A stretch of DNA of 64,000 nucleotides from positions 1 to 64,000 of the forward strand of contig JAAYUC010000018.1 of the NCBI GenBank assembly GCA_012517865.1, in the 5' to 3' direction. A program made the translations under genes and the position numbers. Below, piece after piece: positions 50,878-60,449 of the stretch (position 1 is its first letter; each line of letters opens with the position of its first letter). The notes under the pieces were generated by a model. That model was given only the letters and a program-made list of their open reading frames with translations, searched no databases and was not told the DNA's origin. The stretch comes from Chloroflexota bacterium (lineage in GTDB: Bacteria > Chloroflexota > Anaerolineae > Anaerolineales > Anaerolineaceae).

Positions 50878-52165
50878 CCCGGGCCTCCTCTCCATTGGGG
50901 GTGTATACCCCAATCACGCGTGCGTCCGGCCGCAGGTATTTCCGCGCGATATTTGTGACCTGTTCCGGGCTAACCGCGGCAAGGCGCTGCACGTACTCTG
51001 TAAACCAGGAATAATCCGCAAAACTGTTGGCGTACCCCATCCAAAAACCGTGATTGGTGATGTTGTCGCTGCCGTACGCGAAAAGAGCCTTCGCTTGCTT
51101 CACCGCACGGTCAATCTCTGCCAGTGCGATGGGTTTGGACTGGATTTTTTTAATCTCTCGGTCCAGGGCTGCAAGGAGCTGGTCCACACTGCGGGCCGGA
51201 TGTTTGGTCAGATTGATGGAAAACGTGCCCGGGTCAATACTGGCGTTCAGGCTTCCGTTCACGCTTACTGCCAGCTCTTTTTCCACCAGCGCCAGGTACA
51301 GCCGGCTGGTCCTGTTGCTAATGCCGCCGCTGCCAAACATGTTCAGACTGGACGGCCCTGTGAGCAGGCTCTCCAAAATAGTGAACGCGAAGAATTCCTC
51401 GGAGTTTCCTTTGGGCGCGCGCCAGGCGATTTCGATAAAGGTCGTGTCTCCCGGCCCGCGCAAGTCGACGCGTTCAAATTCAGGCAGGTCTTCTTCTGGG
51501 GCGGGTTGATGCTTGTTGAATGGCGAACCTTGAATCCCGCCAAAAAACTTCTGGACCAGGTCCAGCGCGCGCCGCGGCTCGATGTCTCCCGCCAGGCAGA
51601 GCAGCGCATTCGCGGGTTGGTAATAGTTCTGGTAGTGTCCGTACAAATCCTCGCGGGTGAGCGCCAGCAAGTCTTCTTTAGCGCCGATTACCTCTCCGCG
51701 GTAAGGGTGGTGCTGGTATGCCCGCAGCTGCACCGCTTCGTTGAGCAGAAACAGCGGGTCATTCTCCAAACCTTCCCTTTCAGAAAGAATTACAGTCCTC
51801 TCGGTCTCGACCTCGGCCGGGTCAAATAAACTGCCGCGCATGCGGTCAGCCTCCAAGGCCAGCGCCGTTTCCAGTGCGCTGGCAGGCAGGGTTTCAAAGT
51901 AGGTTGTCCAGTCCGGGCTGGTGAACGCGTTCCAGTGCCCGCCCAGGCGCGCCACCGCGTGGTCCATCCAGCTAGCGGAGCGTTGAGCGGTTCCCTTGAA
52001 CTGCATGTGTTCCACCCAATGGCTCAGGCCGGTCTTGCCGGGAACTTCGTTGCGGAAGCCAACGCCGTACCAAATCCAGCAACTCGCGATGGGGGCTGTA
52101 TGAATTTCACGGATTAACAGCCTCAGGCCGTTATCAAGTGTGTGCGTAATGAGTGTTTCAGGCAT
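50870..52165 (-). CDS. M16 zinc peptidase, catalytic subunit
   Basis: The 431-residue protein has the inverted zinc motif HWVEH (in GLSHWVEHMQFKGT, about residues 43-52) and the downstream Glu in the ERTVILSERE stretch. It belongs to the processing-peptidase-like M16 family, which degrades or trims short peptides. No signal peptide is seen. The gene is coupled to the HxxEH-less subunit and then acpS. Start MPETLITHTLDNGL fits the family N-terminus. Confidence 0.94.
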   Translation of the reverse strand: MPETLITHTLDNGLRLLIREIHTAPIASCWIWYGVGFRNEVPGKTGLSHWVEHMQFKGTAQRSASWMDHAVARLGGHWNAFTSPDWTTYFETLPASALETALALEADRMRGSLFDPAEVETERTVILSEREGLENDPLFLLNEAVQLRAYQHHPYRGEVIGAKEDLLALTREDLYGHYQNYYQPANALLCLAGDIEPRRALDLVQKFFGGIQGSPFNKHQPAPEEDLPEFERVDLRGPGDTTFIEIAWRAPKGNSEEFFAFTILESLLTGPSSLNMFGSGGISNRTSRLYLALVEKELAVSVNGSLNASIDPGTFSINLTKHPARSVDQLLAALDREIKKIQSKPIALAEIDRAVKQAKALFAYGSDNITNHGFWMGYANSFADYSWFTEYVQRLAAVSPEQVTNIARKYLRPDARVIGVYTPNGEEARDA

Positions 52166-52212
52166 TCTGGCAGATTTCTGGTGGAATTTGATGTTTAAGA
52201 AAGAAGCGGCGT

Positions 52213-52695
52213 TCAGCGCTGTTCATGTTTAAAGGGCAGCATCATCACGAAGCCGGCGCCAATGATGACCATTCCGATAATCAACCCCTGAGATTGCAGC
52301 CTGCCAAGGAACACATTTGGCATGGGATTGGTGCCGAAGCCAAAGGCATCCGCCAGCGCGGTGAAAAAGCAAATCACATACCCTGTCGCGATAGTGCGCG
52401 TGCCAAAATCTGCCAGGAGTGATTTTGTCGTATTCCCCCACAGAGAGAGAAGGACAAGCGCGCCGCCCCAGGTCAGTATGCCCAGACCCAGGAGGATAAC
52501 GATAATCTGAACGAAACCAATGGAAACGCCACGGTTGAGCCCAAAAACCTCCGGCTTAGCGCCAATGATAAAGATGAGGAAACCGATGATGAGCAGCGTC
52601 AGCCCAAAACGTCCGCGAAACGTGGTAGAGCCATTTTTCTGGCCGTTCGGTTTCTGGGAGAGTTCAGGGGTGGGAGCGGGACAGTTTTGTTCCAA
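52213..52695 (-). CDS. Small membrane protein, four helices
   Basis: The 160-residue product has an N-terminal hydrophilic stretch (about 28 residues, Pro/Lys-rich) and four hydrophobic helices (about 30-50, 60-88, 103-118 and 135-153). No motif is recognised. It starts 25 bp after the dipeptidase stop and is followed after 47 bp by the M16 pair, so it may be expressed with them. Confidence 0.65.
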   Translation of the reverse strand: MEQNCPAPTPELSQKPNGQKNGSTTFRGRFGLTLLIIGFLIFIIGAKPEVFGLNRGVSIGFVQIIVILLGLGILTWGGALVLLSLWGNTTKSLLADFGTRTIATGYVICFFTALADAFGFGTNPMPNVFLGRLQSQGLIIGMVIIGAGFVMMLPFKHEQR

Positions 52696-52720
52696 TGGGT
52701 AAACCGCCTTTCATCCAATT

Positions 52721-53821
52721 TCAGGGTAATGCAGATTGTAACACACGCAAAAAATTTCCGTGCGCGATTTTTTCGAGTTCAGGCTCCGCGTATCCCTTGG
52801 CGCTTAAGAATGGCAGCAAAAGGGGTAAATCCGCGATGGAATCCAGTTCCCTTGGGACAGATTGCAGTCCAAAACCGCCGTCAAAATCGGTGCCAATTCC
52901 CACGTGGTCGGCATCGCCGGCAATCTGGCACAAATAATCCACCTGGTCCGCGACCATGCTGAGGCTGACAGACTGACGCCCGCCGTTCATCCTCCAGTCT
53001 GCCGCCAGGAAATTGTTAAAGGGGACTGCGCCAATCACGACGCCGCGCTCGAACATCGCACGGATAAGGTCATCGTCCAGCAAGCGGTTTCCACTGTAAG
53101 CTCTCACAGGGCGGCTGGCATTGGCGTGGCTGGTGATGATGGTACCGGGGTAGCACTCCAGCGCCTGAAAAGCGGCAGCCGCATCCATGTGAGAAAGGTC
53201 CAGAATGAAACCCAGCTCAGCCATTGCGTCCAGAAGCGCTTTCCCTTCTTTGGTAAGCGGCCCTGGTTCGCGCGTCCCGCCGCAAAAACGCGTGCCAGTC
53301 CAGGCTGGACCTATCACGCGCAAGCCGGCGTCCCACCAACGGGGGAGTTCATCCAGGTTCAGGATGCCCTCCGCGCTTTCCATCAATGGAATTAGACCCA
53401 CCGGGCGATAATTGCTGCCCTCTTGTTCCGGGGGATTCTCCTCCCAGAGTTGGAGGTGCTGTTGCAGCTGTTCCTGGTTGCCAATCAGGCGGAAGGCGTG
53501 CGGTTTCTCATCGCATAGGCGGTGATAGCTGCCGAGCTGGTTCCAGGCGATTTGATTGGCCTCCCGCGGAGTGCTGTACATCTGTTTGTCCATGGGGTCA
53601 ACGACGCCGGGATGGGTGGGAGCAGCAAATAGGGTTCCGAAGACCAGCGCGACCCCAGCCAGGTTGTATTCAGGCCAGCCGAGCATGGTGTCCCCGGCGT
53701 AGGCAGGGATGGGCGTGCCTTGTTCCATCTGGCGCGTTTGATACGCCGAGCGGGAATAATCCCGGCCAAAACAGGCCATGTTCCAGGCTAAATCTTCGTG
53801 CGCGTCTATGAACCAGTTCAT
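52721..53821 (-). CDS. Membrane dipeptidase family (M19) hydrolase
   Basis: The 366-residue protein has the M19 metal motifs: FIDAHEDLAWN near the N-terminus, ILDLSHMDAAAAFQAL, ITSHANASRPV and VGIGTDFDGGFG. It splits dipeptides, possibly D-containing ones; no signal peptide is present, so it is probably cytoplasmic. It follows the S1-domain gene after a terminator and precedes the small membrane protein. Confidence 0.94.
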   Translation of the reverse strand: MNWFIDAHEDLAWNMACFGRDYSRSAYQTRQMEQGTPIPAYAGDTMLGWPEYNLAGVALVFGTLFAAPTHPGVVDPMDKQMYSTPREANQIAWNQLGSYHRLCDEKPHAFRLIGNQEQLQQHLQLWEENPPEQEGSNYRPVGLIPLMESAEGILNLDELPRWWDAGLRVIGPAWTGTRFCGGTREPGPLTKEGKALLDAMAELGFILDLSHMDAAAAFQALECYPGTIITSHANASRPVRAYSGNRLLDDDLIRAMFERGVVIGAVPFNNFLAADWRMNGGRQSVSLSMVADQVDYLCQIAGDADHVGIGTDFDGGFGLQSVPRELDSIADLPLLLPFLSAKGYAEPELEKIAHGNFLRVLQSALP

Positions 53822-53828
53822 CCAAATG

Positions 53829-53862
53829 AAAAAGCGCCGGAATAGAGATTACTCCGGCGCTT
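53829..53862 (-). terminator. Intrinsic terminator of the S1-domain gene
   Basis: The stem AAGCGCCGGA / TCCGGCGCTT is followed on the minus strand by five T residues, just before the dipeptidase ATG. Confidence 0.85.
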
Positions 53863-53875
53863 AGGGGTCAAATTC

Positions 53876-55186
53876 TTATGCCTCAGGCTTTTCGGTTTCA
53901 GGGGTTTCCGGCGCGGAATTTTCGTCAGCGGGTTCCTGAGGAATATTGCCAACAATATCGCCGAGTGTTTCGCCGGAGGAGGAACCAACGACATCCAAAT
54001 CCTGGGCAAGCGATTTCCAATCCTGGTCGGCATACTGCGCGGAATCCACGCGGCGCATGCTCAGGCCGATGCGGTGATTTTCTTCCTCAATGCGCAGGAT
54101 GCGCAGGGTGACCTTGTCGCCAACCTTGAGGATCTCTTTCGGGTGTTCCACGCGCTTATCGCTCAACTCGGAAATGTGAATGAGGCCTTCCATATCGCCC
54201 GGGATATTTAGCTTGGCGAAAGCGCCAAAGTTGGTGAGCCTGGTAATTTCGCCTTCCACCAGTTGGCCGACCTTGAGGGCGTTCACCTGGCTGGACCAGG
54301 GGTCGTTCTGCAGTTGGCGGATGGAAAGGCCGATGCGGCGGCGTTCTTTATCCACACTGATGACCTTCACTTTGACTTCATCGCCAACCTTGAGAGCTTC
54401 GCTGGGATGGGTGATGCGGTCGTAAGAAATTTCCGAGACGTGCACGAGGCCGTCCGCGCCGCCAATGTTCACAAAGGCGCCGAAATCGGCCAGGCTGGTA
54501 ACGCGGCCGGTGCGGACATCGCCTTCTTTGAGATTGTCCAGAATCTTTTCGCGCACCATGTCGCGCGTCTCGGTGCTGGCCGCGCGTTCGCTCAGAATCA
54601 GGCGGTGGCGTTCACGGTCCACCTCGATGATGCAGCACTGGATTTTCTCGCCAATCATCGCTCTGTATTTTTCTTCCGGGGTTTCGCCGGAGATTTCAGA
54701 TCGGCGGGTGAGGCTGAGCTGCGAAGCAGGGACAAAACCGCGGATGGTGCTGAACGGTACAAGCAGACCGCCCTTGTTGTAACCAACGATTTCGGATTCA
54801 AAGCTTTCGCCGGAGCTTTTCATGGCTTCAGCGTCCAACCAGCTTTGTTCCTCTACAGCACGGATGAACGAGAGAACCAAATTGCCATTTTGATCTTCGG
54901 GGGTAACCACATAGACCGGGATAGCCTGTCCAACGGTCAGAGTCGCAAGAATATCAGCGGGGATGCTTTCGTATTCTTTCCCTGAAATGATACCTTCGGA
55001 TTTGGCGCCGACACTGACCAGAATCTGGTTTTCACCGATGCTGGCAATGATGCCGTCCCGAATTTCCCCGGCTTTGGGGAAGTCAATATTGAGATTGGAC
55101 TCGAGCAGATCCCCCATTTGTTCCATGGTTTGAGGTTCGTTCTCTTCCGTCTTCTCCTGCTTGCTTACATCGTCAATGTCAGTCAT
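53876..55186 (-). CDS. S1 RNA-binding domain protein (ribosomal protein S1-like)
   Basis: The 436-residue product has four S1 domains in tandem: about 40-110 (GIIASIGENQILVSVGAK), 125-195 (SEIVGYNKGGLLVPF), 215-290 (GRVTSLADFGAFVNIGG) and 300-375 (GEITRLTNFGAFAKL). Both ends are Glu-rich. E. coli S1 has six, so this is a shorter S1-type protein that binds mRNA at the ribosome or in decay. The ATG has GGAG 12 bases upstream, a long spacing. A good promoter and a terminator frame the gene as a single unit. Confidence 0.92.
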   Translation of the reverse strand: MTDIDDVSKQEKTEENEPQTMEQMGDLLESNLNIDFPKAGEIRDGIIASIGENQILVSVGAKSEGIISGKEYESIPADILATLTVGQAIPVYVVTPEDQNGNLVLSFIRAVEEQSWLDAEAMKSSGESFESEIVGYNKGGLLVPFSTIRGFVPASQLSLTRRSEISGETPEEKYRAMIGEKIQCCIIEVDRERHRLILSERAASTETRDMVREKILDNLKEGDVRTGRVTSLADFGAFVNIGGADGLVHVSEISYDRITHPSEALKVGDEVKVKVISVDKERRRIGLSIRQLQNDPWSSQVNALKVGQLVEGEITRLTNFGAFAKLNIPGDMEGLIHISELSDKRVEHPKEILKVGDKVTLRILRIEEENHRIGLSMRRVDSAQYADQDWKSLAQDLDVVGSSSGETLGDIVGNIPQEPADENSAPETPETEKPEA

Positions 55187-55219
55187 GAATAAATTACTCC
55201 AGCATTAAATTTGGAGGTG

Positions 55220-55248
55220 ATTATAGTAGACAATACCTACTTTTGCAA
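55220..55248 (-). promoter_or_regulatory. Promoter of the S1-domain gene
   Basis: On the minus strand TTGCAA (55248-55243) and TATAAT (55225-55220) are separated by exactly 17 bp, 34 bases before the ATG. This is a strong housekeeping-type promoter. Confidence 0.8.
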
Positions 55249-55341
55249 GCTTGCTCGCTTCTTTTTCCCCGAATTGACCTGCACGAAAGAAAATTAACCG
55301 GAAAACATGAATTTCCCCTGACAATATCAGCAATTTCCGGG

Positions 55342-57705
55342 TCAATCTTCCTTCAGAGGACCGTACTCCCCATAATCCAGTACTTCCCGGGTTCCAGTCT
55401 GCGGGTTTGGCGCTCCGATAATTCCCTTTTCTTCCAGGCTTTCGATGATGCGGGCTGCCCGTGAGTAACCAATGCGCAGTTTGCGCTGCAGCAGCGACAC
55501 GGACGCCCGGCCTTCCTGCCGGATGATGCGAATGACCTCGTCAGTGAGCGGGTCATCATCGGGGTTTTTACTGGTTTCTTCCCAAAGCGAGAGCTGCGGC
55601 TGGGAATCATCGAGTAAAGGAGGCCTGGATTGCGAGGTAAAAATCGCGGTATCCGGGCGTTCCTCCCCGGATTTTTGCAGCGCCTGAGCGCGCCAGAAAT
55701 CCACCAATTGATTCAGCTCTTCTTCTGACACATACGTGCCTTGCAGGCGCACCGGCGCGGGGGAGTCCGGCGCCTGGAAAAGCATATCTCCCTTTCCAAG
55801 CAGCGTTTCAGCGCCGGTCTGGTCGATAATCACGCGGCTGTCCGTCCCGGAGGCTACCGCGAAAGCGATGCGCGCGGGGAAGTTGGCCTTGATCAGACCC
55901 GTGATGATATCCACCGAGGGACGTTGGGTGGCAAGGATAAGATGAATGCCCGTCGCGCGGGCCAGCTGGGCCAGCCGCGTGAGCAGCCGTTCTGTTTCTG
56001 TCGGTGCCAGCAGCATCAAATCCGCGAGTTCATCAATCACAATCAGAAGATACGGCAAAGTCTTTCCGCCTGCCGCGCTTTGCTTGTTGTTGTATTCGTT
56101 GATATTGCGCGCGTTTGCCTCGGCGAACATACGGTAGCGCAGGTCCATCTCGCGCTGCATCCACTGCAGCGCGCCCACCACCTTCTCCGCGTCGACGATG
56201 ACCGGCGCGAGCAGATGCGGAACGCCGTTATAGCCCGTCAGCTCCACGCGTTTGGGATCTACCAGCACAAAACGGATTTGGTCGGGGGTGAGGGTGAGCA
56301 GGTACGATGCCAAAATCGCGTTCACGCAGACCGATTTTCCTGAACCTGTGGTGCCGGCGATGAGCAGGTGGGGCATATCCGCCAGGTCCGTTATGTACGG
56401 CTGGCCGGCGACGTTCTTGCCCAATGGAAACTTAAGCGGACTTGCGTTGGCGGCGAACCCGGGGCTCTCCACGAGCTCCAGCAGCGAAACGATTGAGGTT
56501 TTATTGTTGGGCACTTCAATGCCGACGTAACCCCGGCCAGGCACAGGGGCTTGAACGCGGATGCGGGAGGCTTTTAGCGCCAGGGCCAGGTCATCGGCAA
56601 GACTGACAATGTTGCTGACCCGGACGCGCTTTTTTCCATTCCGCGATTCCACAAAATCCGGTTCCACCCCAAACATCGTCACCGCCGGTCCGCGCCGGAT
56701 TTCCACCACGCGCGAAGGGGTATTGAACGAACGCAAAGTCTCTTCAATCACCCGGGCGCGGTCCTGATCATTTTCCTGGTCCTGCGACTGGGTGGGGACA
56801 GGCATGAGCAGCTCTTCAGGATCCGGCAGTACCCAGGAATGGGCAGCGCCGTGTGTGCCGACAGGCGCCTGCGGAGCCGGTATCGTCGGGCGCTTTGGAA
56901 GGGGAGCGGCAGTCTGGACCGCCGGTTCTTCCTCTGTCTGGCCCGCTGTTTGGGGCGGGGCGGCTCTTTTTGCCTGCAGTTGGGCAGCCTTGGCCTTGAT
57001 GAAACGTGCGAAGCGCGCCTGATTATTCTTTAATTTTTCTGCCAGCCAGAGTGTCAGGTCGGACATTGAGAAATCCACCAGCAGCACTAAACAGATGAGC
57101 AGCCATGCCACCAGCCAGATGAGCGCCCCGGGGGTGCCAAACCAACGCGCGAGCAGGTCAAGGATAAATTTCCCTGCCGCGCCTCCTCCGGAACCTCCGA
57201 GGGAGTCAGTGCTGCGGCCAATCAATTGAAACCAGGCCAGGGCGTTGAAAAAGGCCAGAACAATGCCGATAATACGTTCCCCTGAGAGTTCGGGGAATTG
57301 GTCCATCTTTCGCAGCAGGAACCAGGTTCCCGTCAGGGTGAGGATTACCGGGATGGCGTAGGCTCCCCAGCCGGTGAATTTGTACAACGCGTCTGACCAC
57401 CATTTTGATACCACTCCGGAATCGCCAATCATCAGACTGAGCAGAGTCAGGACGCCAATGACTATCATCACAATGCCAGTGATATCTACCTTGCGGTCGG
57501 GCGAGATGGAAAATGACTGTTTCGAGGGCGTTGGTTTGCGCGGGGCGGTGCGGGCGGCGGCGCGCTGGCTGGTGCTGCGGGGCGCGGTTTTTTTTCTCGT
57601 CCCGGAGGAAGATCTGCGCGTTGTACCGGCCGACCGAACGCTTCTTGAGGCGTTCTTTGGCGCGATTTTTTTGGTTTTTGGTTTTGCTCTGGCGCTCGTC
57701 GCCAT
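55342..57705 (-). CDS. ftsK: FtsK/SpoIIIE DNA translocase
   Basis: I chose the ATG at 57705 (MATSARAKPKTKKI), which has GGAGGAAAA directly upstream; the frame open to 57867 is non-coding DNA. The 787-residue protein has a Lys/Arg/Ser-rich head, four transmembrane helices (about 75-215), a linker and the motor. Walker A is GTTGSGKSV, Walker B LLIVIDELADLM, and NFPARIAFAVASGTDSRVI is typical of the family. The C-terminal gamma winged helix (ASVSLLQRKLRIGYSRAARI) would read KOPS-like sites. It moves chromosome DNA through the division septum. Confidence 0.96.
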   Translation of the reverse strand: MATSARAKPKTKKIAPKNASRSVRSAGTTRRSSSGTRKKTAPRSTSQRAAARTAPRKPTPSKQSFSISPDRKVDITGIVMIVIGVLTLLSLMIGDSGVVSKWWSDALYKFTGWGAYAIPVILTLTGTWFLLRKMDQFPELSGERIIGIVLAFFNALAWFQLIGRSTDSLGGSGGGAAGKFILDLLARWFGTPGALIWLVAWLLICLVLLVDFSMSDLTLWLAEKLKNNQARFARFIKAKAAQLQAKRAAPPQTAGQTEEEPAVQTAAPLPKRPTIPAPQAPVGTHGAAHSWVLPDPEELLMPVPTQSQDQENDQDRARVIEETLRSFNTPSRVVEIRRGPAVTMFGVEPDFVESRNGKKRVRVSNIVSLADDLALALKASRIRVQAPVPGRGYVGIEVPNNKTSIVSLLELVESPGFAANASPLKFPLGKNVAGQPYITDLADMPHLLIAGTTGSGKSVCVNAILASYLLTLTPDQIRFVLVDPKRVELTGYNGVPHLLAPVIVDAEKVVGALQWMQREMDLRYRMFAEANARNINEYNNKQSAAGGKTLPYLLIVIDELADLMLLAPTETERLLTRLAQLARATGIHLILATQRPSVDIITGLIKANFPARIAFAVASGTDSRVIIDQTGAETLLGKGDMLFQAPDSPAPVRLQGTYVSEEELNQLVDFWRAQALQKSGEERPDTAIFTSQSRPPLLDDSQPQLSLWEETSKNPDDDPLTDEVIRIIRQEGRASVSLLQRKLRIGYSRAARIIESLEEKGIIGAPNPQTGTREVLDYGEYGPLKED

Positions 57706-58039
57706 TTTTCCTCCGACGGCTGCTAAGGTATATGCGATTATAGCATTAATGTTCTTAGCCGACTTTGGACCTGCCAGTAAGCTTACGGGCGTATGTTTAT
57801 AAATCGAAGGCTTGACAAATGTTGCACGTTTTTGGAAAGCTGTTATAATCGGGTTATAACTCATCATGTAAAAATCACTTAGAAAGTTTTAGAGCTCTTT
57901 TTTTTACGAGAGCAAAATCCTTCATCATATCGAAATGAAATTTATTAACAAACCAAGAATTCACTTGACAGTTTTATTAACGTCGGAATCATCGCGGGCC
58001 TGCACAAAGCCCTTATCTTTGGCATATTAAAGGGACAAC
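57706..58039. other. Divergent ftsK-rho spacer
   Basis: It holds the ftsK promoter (-10 TATAAT on the minus strand at 57742-57737) and the rho promoter, plus an rho leader of about 180 bases. The leader has AGAGCTC followed by nine T residues (about 57892-57905) and a GGGC...GCCC hairpin (57995-58011). No coding frame is credible. Confidence 0.6.
57822..57849 (+). promoter_or_regulatory. Candidate rho promoter
   Basis: TTGCAC and TATAAT are separated by 16 bp. A second candidate is TTGACA at 57965-57970 with AATCAT 16 bp later, closer to the gene. Confidence 0.5.
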
Positions 58040-59311
58040 ATGGACATATTCGAACTTGAAAAGAAATCACTCAAAGAACTGCGGCGCATTGCTGAGGACC
58101 TGAACTTTCCCAAGCCAATTCGTCTGAAGCGTGAAGGGTTAATCGTGAAGATTGCCCAGGTGCTGGCTGAACAAGAAGGCCTGGAAATGCGCGGCGGCGT
58201 TCTGGAAATCATGAATGAAGGTATCGGGTTTTTGCGGTCCAATTATCGTATTGGCCCTGAGGATGTGTATGTGTCTCAGGCGCAGCTGCGTCGGTACGAC
58301 CTGCGCTCCGGGGACCTCGTAATCGGGCATGTTCGGCCGCCGCGCGAGTCTGAGCGGCACTTTGGCCTGCTGAAAGTGGAATCCATCAACGGCCTTTCGC
58401 CCGACGAAGCCCGCAAACGCGTCCGCTTTGAGTCTCTGACCCCAATTTTCCCAAATTACCGCCTCAATCTGGAGCACGACTCCAAGAACCTTTCTACCCG
58501 CCTGATAAACCTGATCGCGCCCATTGGCGGCGGTCAGCGCGCGATGATTGTCTCGCCGCCCAAAGCGGGCAAGACCACCATCCTCAAGGATATCGCCAAC
58601 GCGATTGCCATTAACCACCCGGAAGTGCGTCAGATTATGTCTCTGATCGGCGAGCGCCCTGAGGAAGTGACGGACATGGACCGCTCCGTGGAAGCGGAAG
58701 TGGTTGCCAGCACTTTTGACGAACCCGTCAACGCGCATGTGCGCATGGCGGAAATCGCCCTGGACCGCGCCAAGCGCCTGGTGGAAAACGGGCTGGATGT
58801 GGTGATTTTGATGGATTCCCTGACCCGCCTGGCGCGCGCCTACAATATGGTCGTCAATCCGTCCGGCCGCACGCTTTCCGGCGGTATGGACCCGTCCGCG
58901 CTGTATCCGCCCAAACGCTTCTTTGGCGCCGCACGCAATCTTGAGGACGGCGGCAGTCTGACTATCATCGCTACTGCCATGGTGGATACCGGTTCGCGTT
59001 TGGATGATGTGGTGTACGAAGAGTTTAAGGGCACCGGCAACATGGAACTGCACCTTTCCCGACGCCTGCAGGAACGCCGCATTTTTCCGGCGATTGATAT
59101 TGAGCGGTCCTCCACCCGACGTGAAGAACTGCTGCTGGAACGTGAGACTCTCCAGCGCGCATGGTTGATGCGCCGTATGTACCTGCAAATGGTGGCAAAC
59201 CCGCCGCAAGGCGCGGGAATGGATACTGCCGTGGCAACCGAAGCCATTCTCCAGCGTATGGAAAAAACCAAGACTAACGCGGAGTTTCTTGAAAGTCTGA
59301 CCGATAATTAA
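58040..59311 (+). CDS. rho: Transcription termination factor Rho
   Basis: The 423-residue hexameric RNA helicase ends transcription at unstructured C-rich RNA. It has the N-terminal Rho_N helices (SLKELRRIAEDLNFPKPIRL), the RNA-binding cold-shock-like domain (about 50-120), Walker A SPPKAGKTT, Walker B VVILMDSLTRLARAYN and the ATPase motifs to the end. It lacks an insert. AAAGGGA precedes the ATG. A LysM-M23 gene follows 27 bp later. Confidence 0.97.
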   Translation: MDIFELEKKSLKELRRIAEDLNFPKPIRLKREGLIVKIAQVLAEQEGLEMRGGVLEIMNEGIGFLRSNYRIGPEDVYVSQAQLRRYDLRSGDLVIGHVRPPRESERHFGLLKVESINGLSPDEARKRVRFESLTPIFPNYRLNLEHDSKNLSTRLINLIAPIGGGQRAMIVSPPKAGKTTILKDIANAIAINHPEVRQIMSLIGERPEEVTDMDRSVEAEVVASTFDEPVNAHVRMAEIALDRAKRLVENGLDVVILMDSLTRLARAYNMVVNPSGRTLSGGMDPSALYPPKRFFGAARNLEDGGSLTIIATAMVDTGSRLDDVVYEEFKGTGNMELHLSRRLQERRIFPAIDIERSSTRREELLLERETLQRAWLMRRMYLQMVANPPQGAGMDTAVATEAILQRMEKTKTNAEFLESLTDN

Positions 59312-59338
59312 TCGGTCCGTCAGAAAAACTGAGGAAAC

Positions 59339-60433
59339 ATGACAGAACAAAACCAGAGCCCAAGCAAAGGCAGTCTGCGCCAGCGAAGCCTGATTTCGTG
59401 GGTGCTCACTGTGCTTAATTGCGCCGGGCTGATTTCCGTGCTAGCATGGCAGCCAAAAATCGCCCGATCAATGGCGGAGCAAAACCTGCCTTTGGTCACG
59501 GCAGAGCCAGCGACTGTTGAGAGAGTCAGCGGCTCGGCGCTGCAAAGCACGCCGCAATTCACGCTTGCCCCGACCGCGGAAGTATTAATCCGAGAACCAA
59601 ACCCGCACACGGAAATTGATACAAGCCTGCGGACGACCGCGATTGAATACACCGTCACGGAAGGCGATTCGGTGTTTAGTATCGCGCAGAAATTTGATAT
59701 TTCCCCGGAAACGGTACTCTGGTCCAATTATGATGTGCTCAGCGATAACCCGCACGAACTTTCCATTGGACAGGTGCTAAAAATCCCGCCAACAAATGGA
59801 ATCTGGTACAAATGGACCTCCAAAGATACCCTCGAAAAAGTGGCGGCGAAATTTTCTGTGACCGTGGACGATATCAAGCTCTACGTCGGCAACAACCTGG
59901 ATTTGAGCAATCCCGTCATTGAGCCGGGACAATATGTTATGGTGCCGGGCGGGCAGCGCGAGTATATGCAGTGGGTCATCCCCGAAATTCCCCGCGGTGC
60001 GGCAGGGGTAGCCACCTCACCGTTCTTTCAATGCGATACAAGCGGCATGTACTACGGCGGCAGTGGATATTTCATCTGGCCTTCCGCGGTGCATACAATT
60101 TCCGGGAATAACTACTGGTCCGGGCACCTGGCCATCGACATCGGCGCCGGGATGGGGTCGCCGATTTACGCCGCGGACGGCGGTGTGGTGGTATACGCTG
60201 GCTGGATGAACGGCGGTTACGGCAATGTGATAATCATTGACCACAATAACGGTTACACAACCGTGTACGCTCACCTCAGCGCGATTTATGTAAACTGCGG
60301 CAACGCGGTTTCTCAGGGAACCCAGATTGGCTCAGCCGGCAGCACCGGCAATTCGACCGGCGCACACCTGCACTTTGAAATTCGCTACATGGGTGGTTTT
60401 ATCAATCCACTAACGGTACTGCCGTTCGGATGA
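59339..60433 (+). CDS. LysM - M23 peptidase, membrane-anchored
   Basis: The 364-residue protein has one N-terminal membrane segment (VLTVLNCAGLISVLAW), two LysM domains (about 100-150 and 155-205; the first is YTVTEGDSVFSIAQKFDIS) and a C-terminal M23 domain (about 240-364). Zinc and catalytic residues are in GHLAIDIG, TTVYAHLS and GAHLHFEI. It would cut peptide bridges in peptidoglycan outside the membrane. Its stop TGA overlaps the start of the tRNA-Arg promoter. Confidence 0.94.
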   Translation: MTEQNQSPSKGSLRQRSLISWVLTVLNCAGLISVLAWQPKIARSMAEQNLPLVTAEPATVERVSGSALQSTPQFTLAPTAEVLIREPNPHTEIDTSLRTTAIEYTVTEGDSVFSIAQKFDISPETVLWSNYDVLSDNPHELSIGQVLKIPPTNGIWYKWTSKDTLEKVAAKFSVTVDDIKLYVGNNLDLSNPVIEPGQYVMVPGGQREYMQWVIPEIPRGAAGVATSPFFQCDTSGMYYGGSGYFIWPSAVHTISGNNYWSGHLAIDIGAGMGSPIYAADGGVVVYAGWMNGGYGNVIIIDHNNGYTTVYAHLSAIYVNCGNAVSQGTQIGSAGSTGNSTGAHLHFEIRYMGGFINPLTVLPFG

Positions 60434-60439
60434 TATAAT
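60434..60439 (+). promoter_or_regulatory. -10 box of tRNA-Arg
   Basis: TATAAT lies 10 bases before the tRNA 5' end and starts right after the stop codon of the LysM-M23 gene. Confidence 0.55.
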
Positions 60440-60449
60440 CAGAGCGCGC

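Noticed and set aside
57812-57849. TTGACA at 57812 as -35 for the rho TATAAT
   Set aside because: The spacer is 26 bp, too long; TTGCAC at 57822 gives 16 bp.
58139-59350. Minus-strand frame of 403 codons over rho
   Set aside because: It is a shadow of rho, which is certain from its Walker motifs and length.
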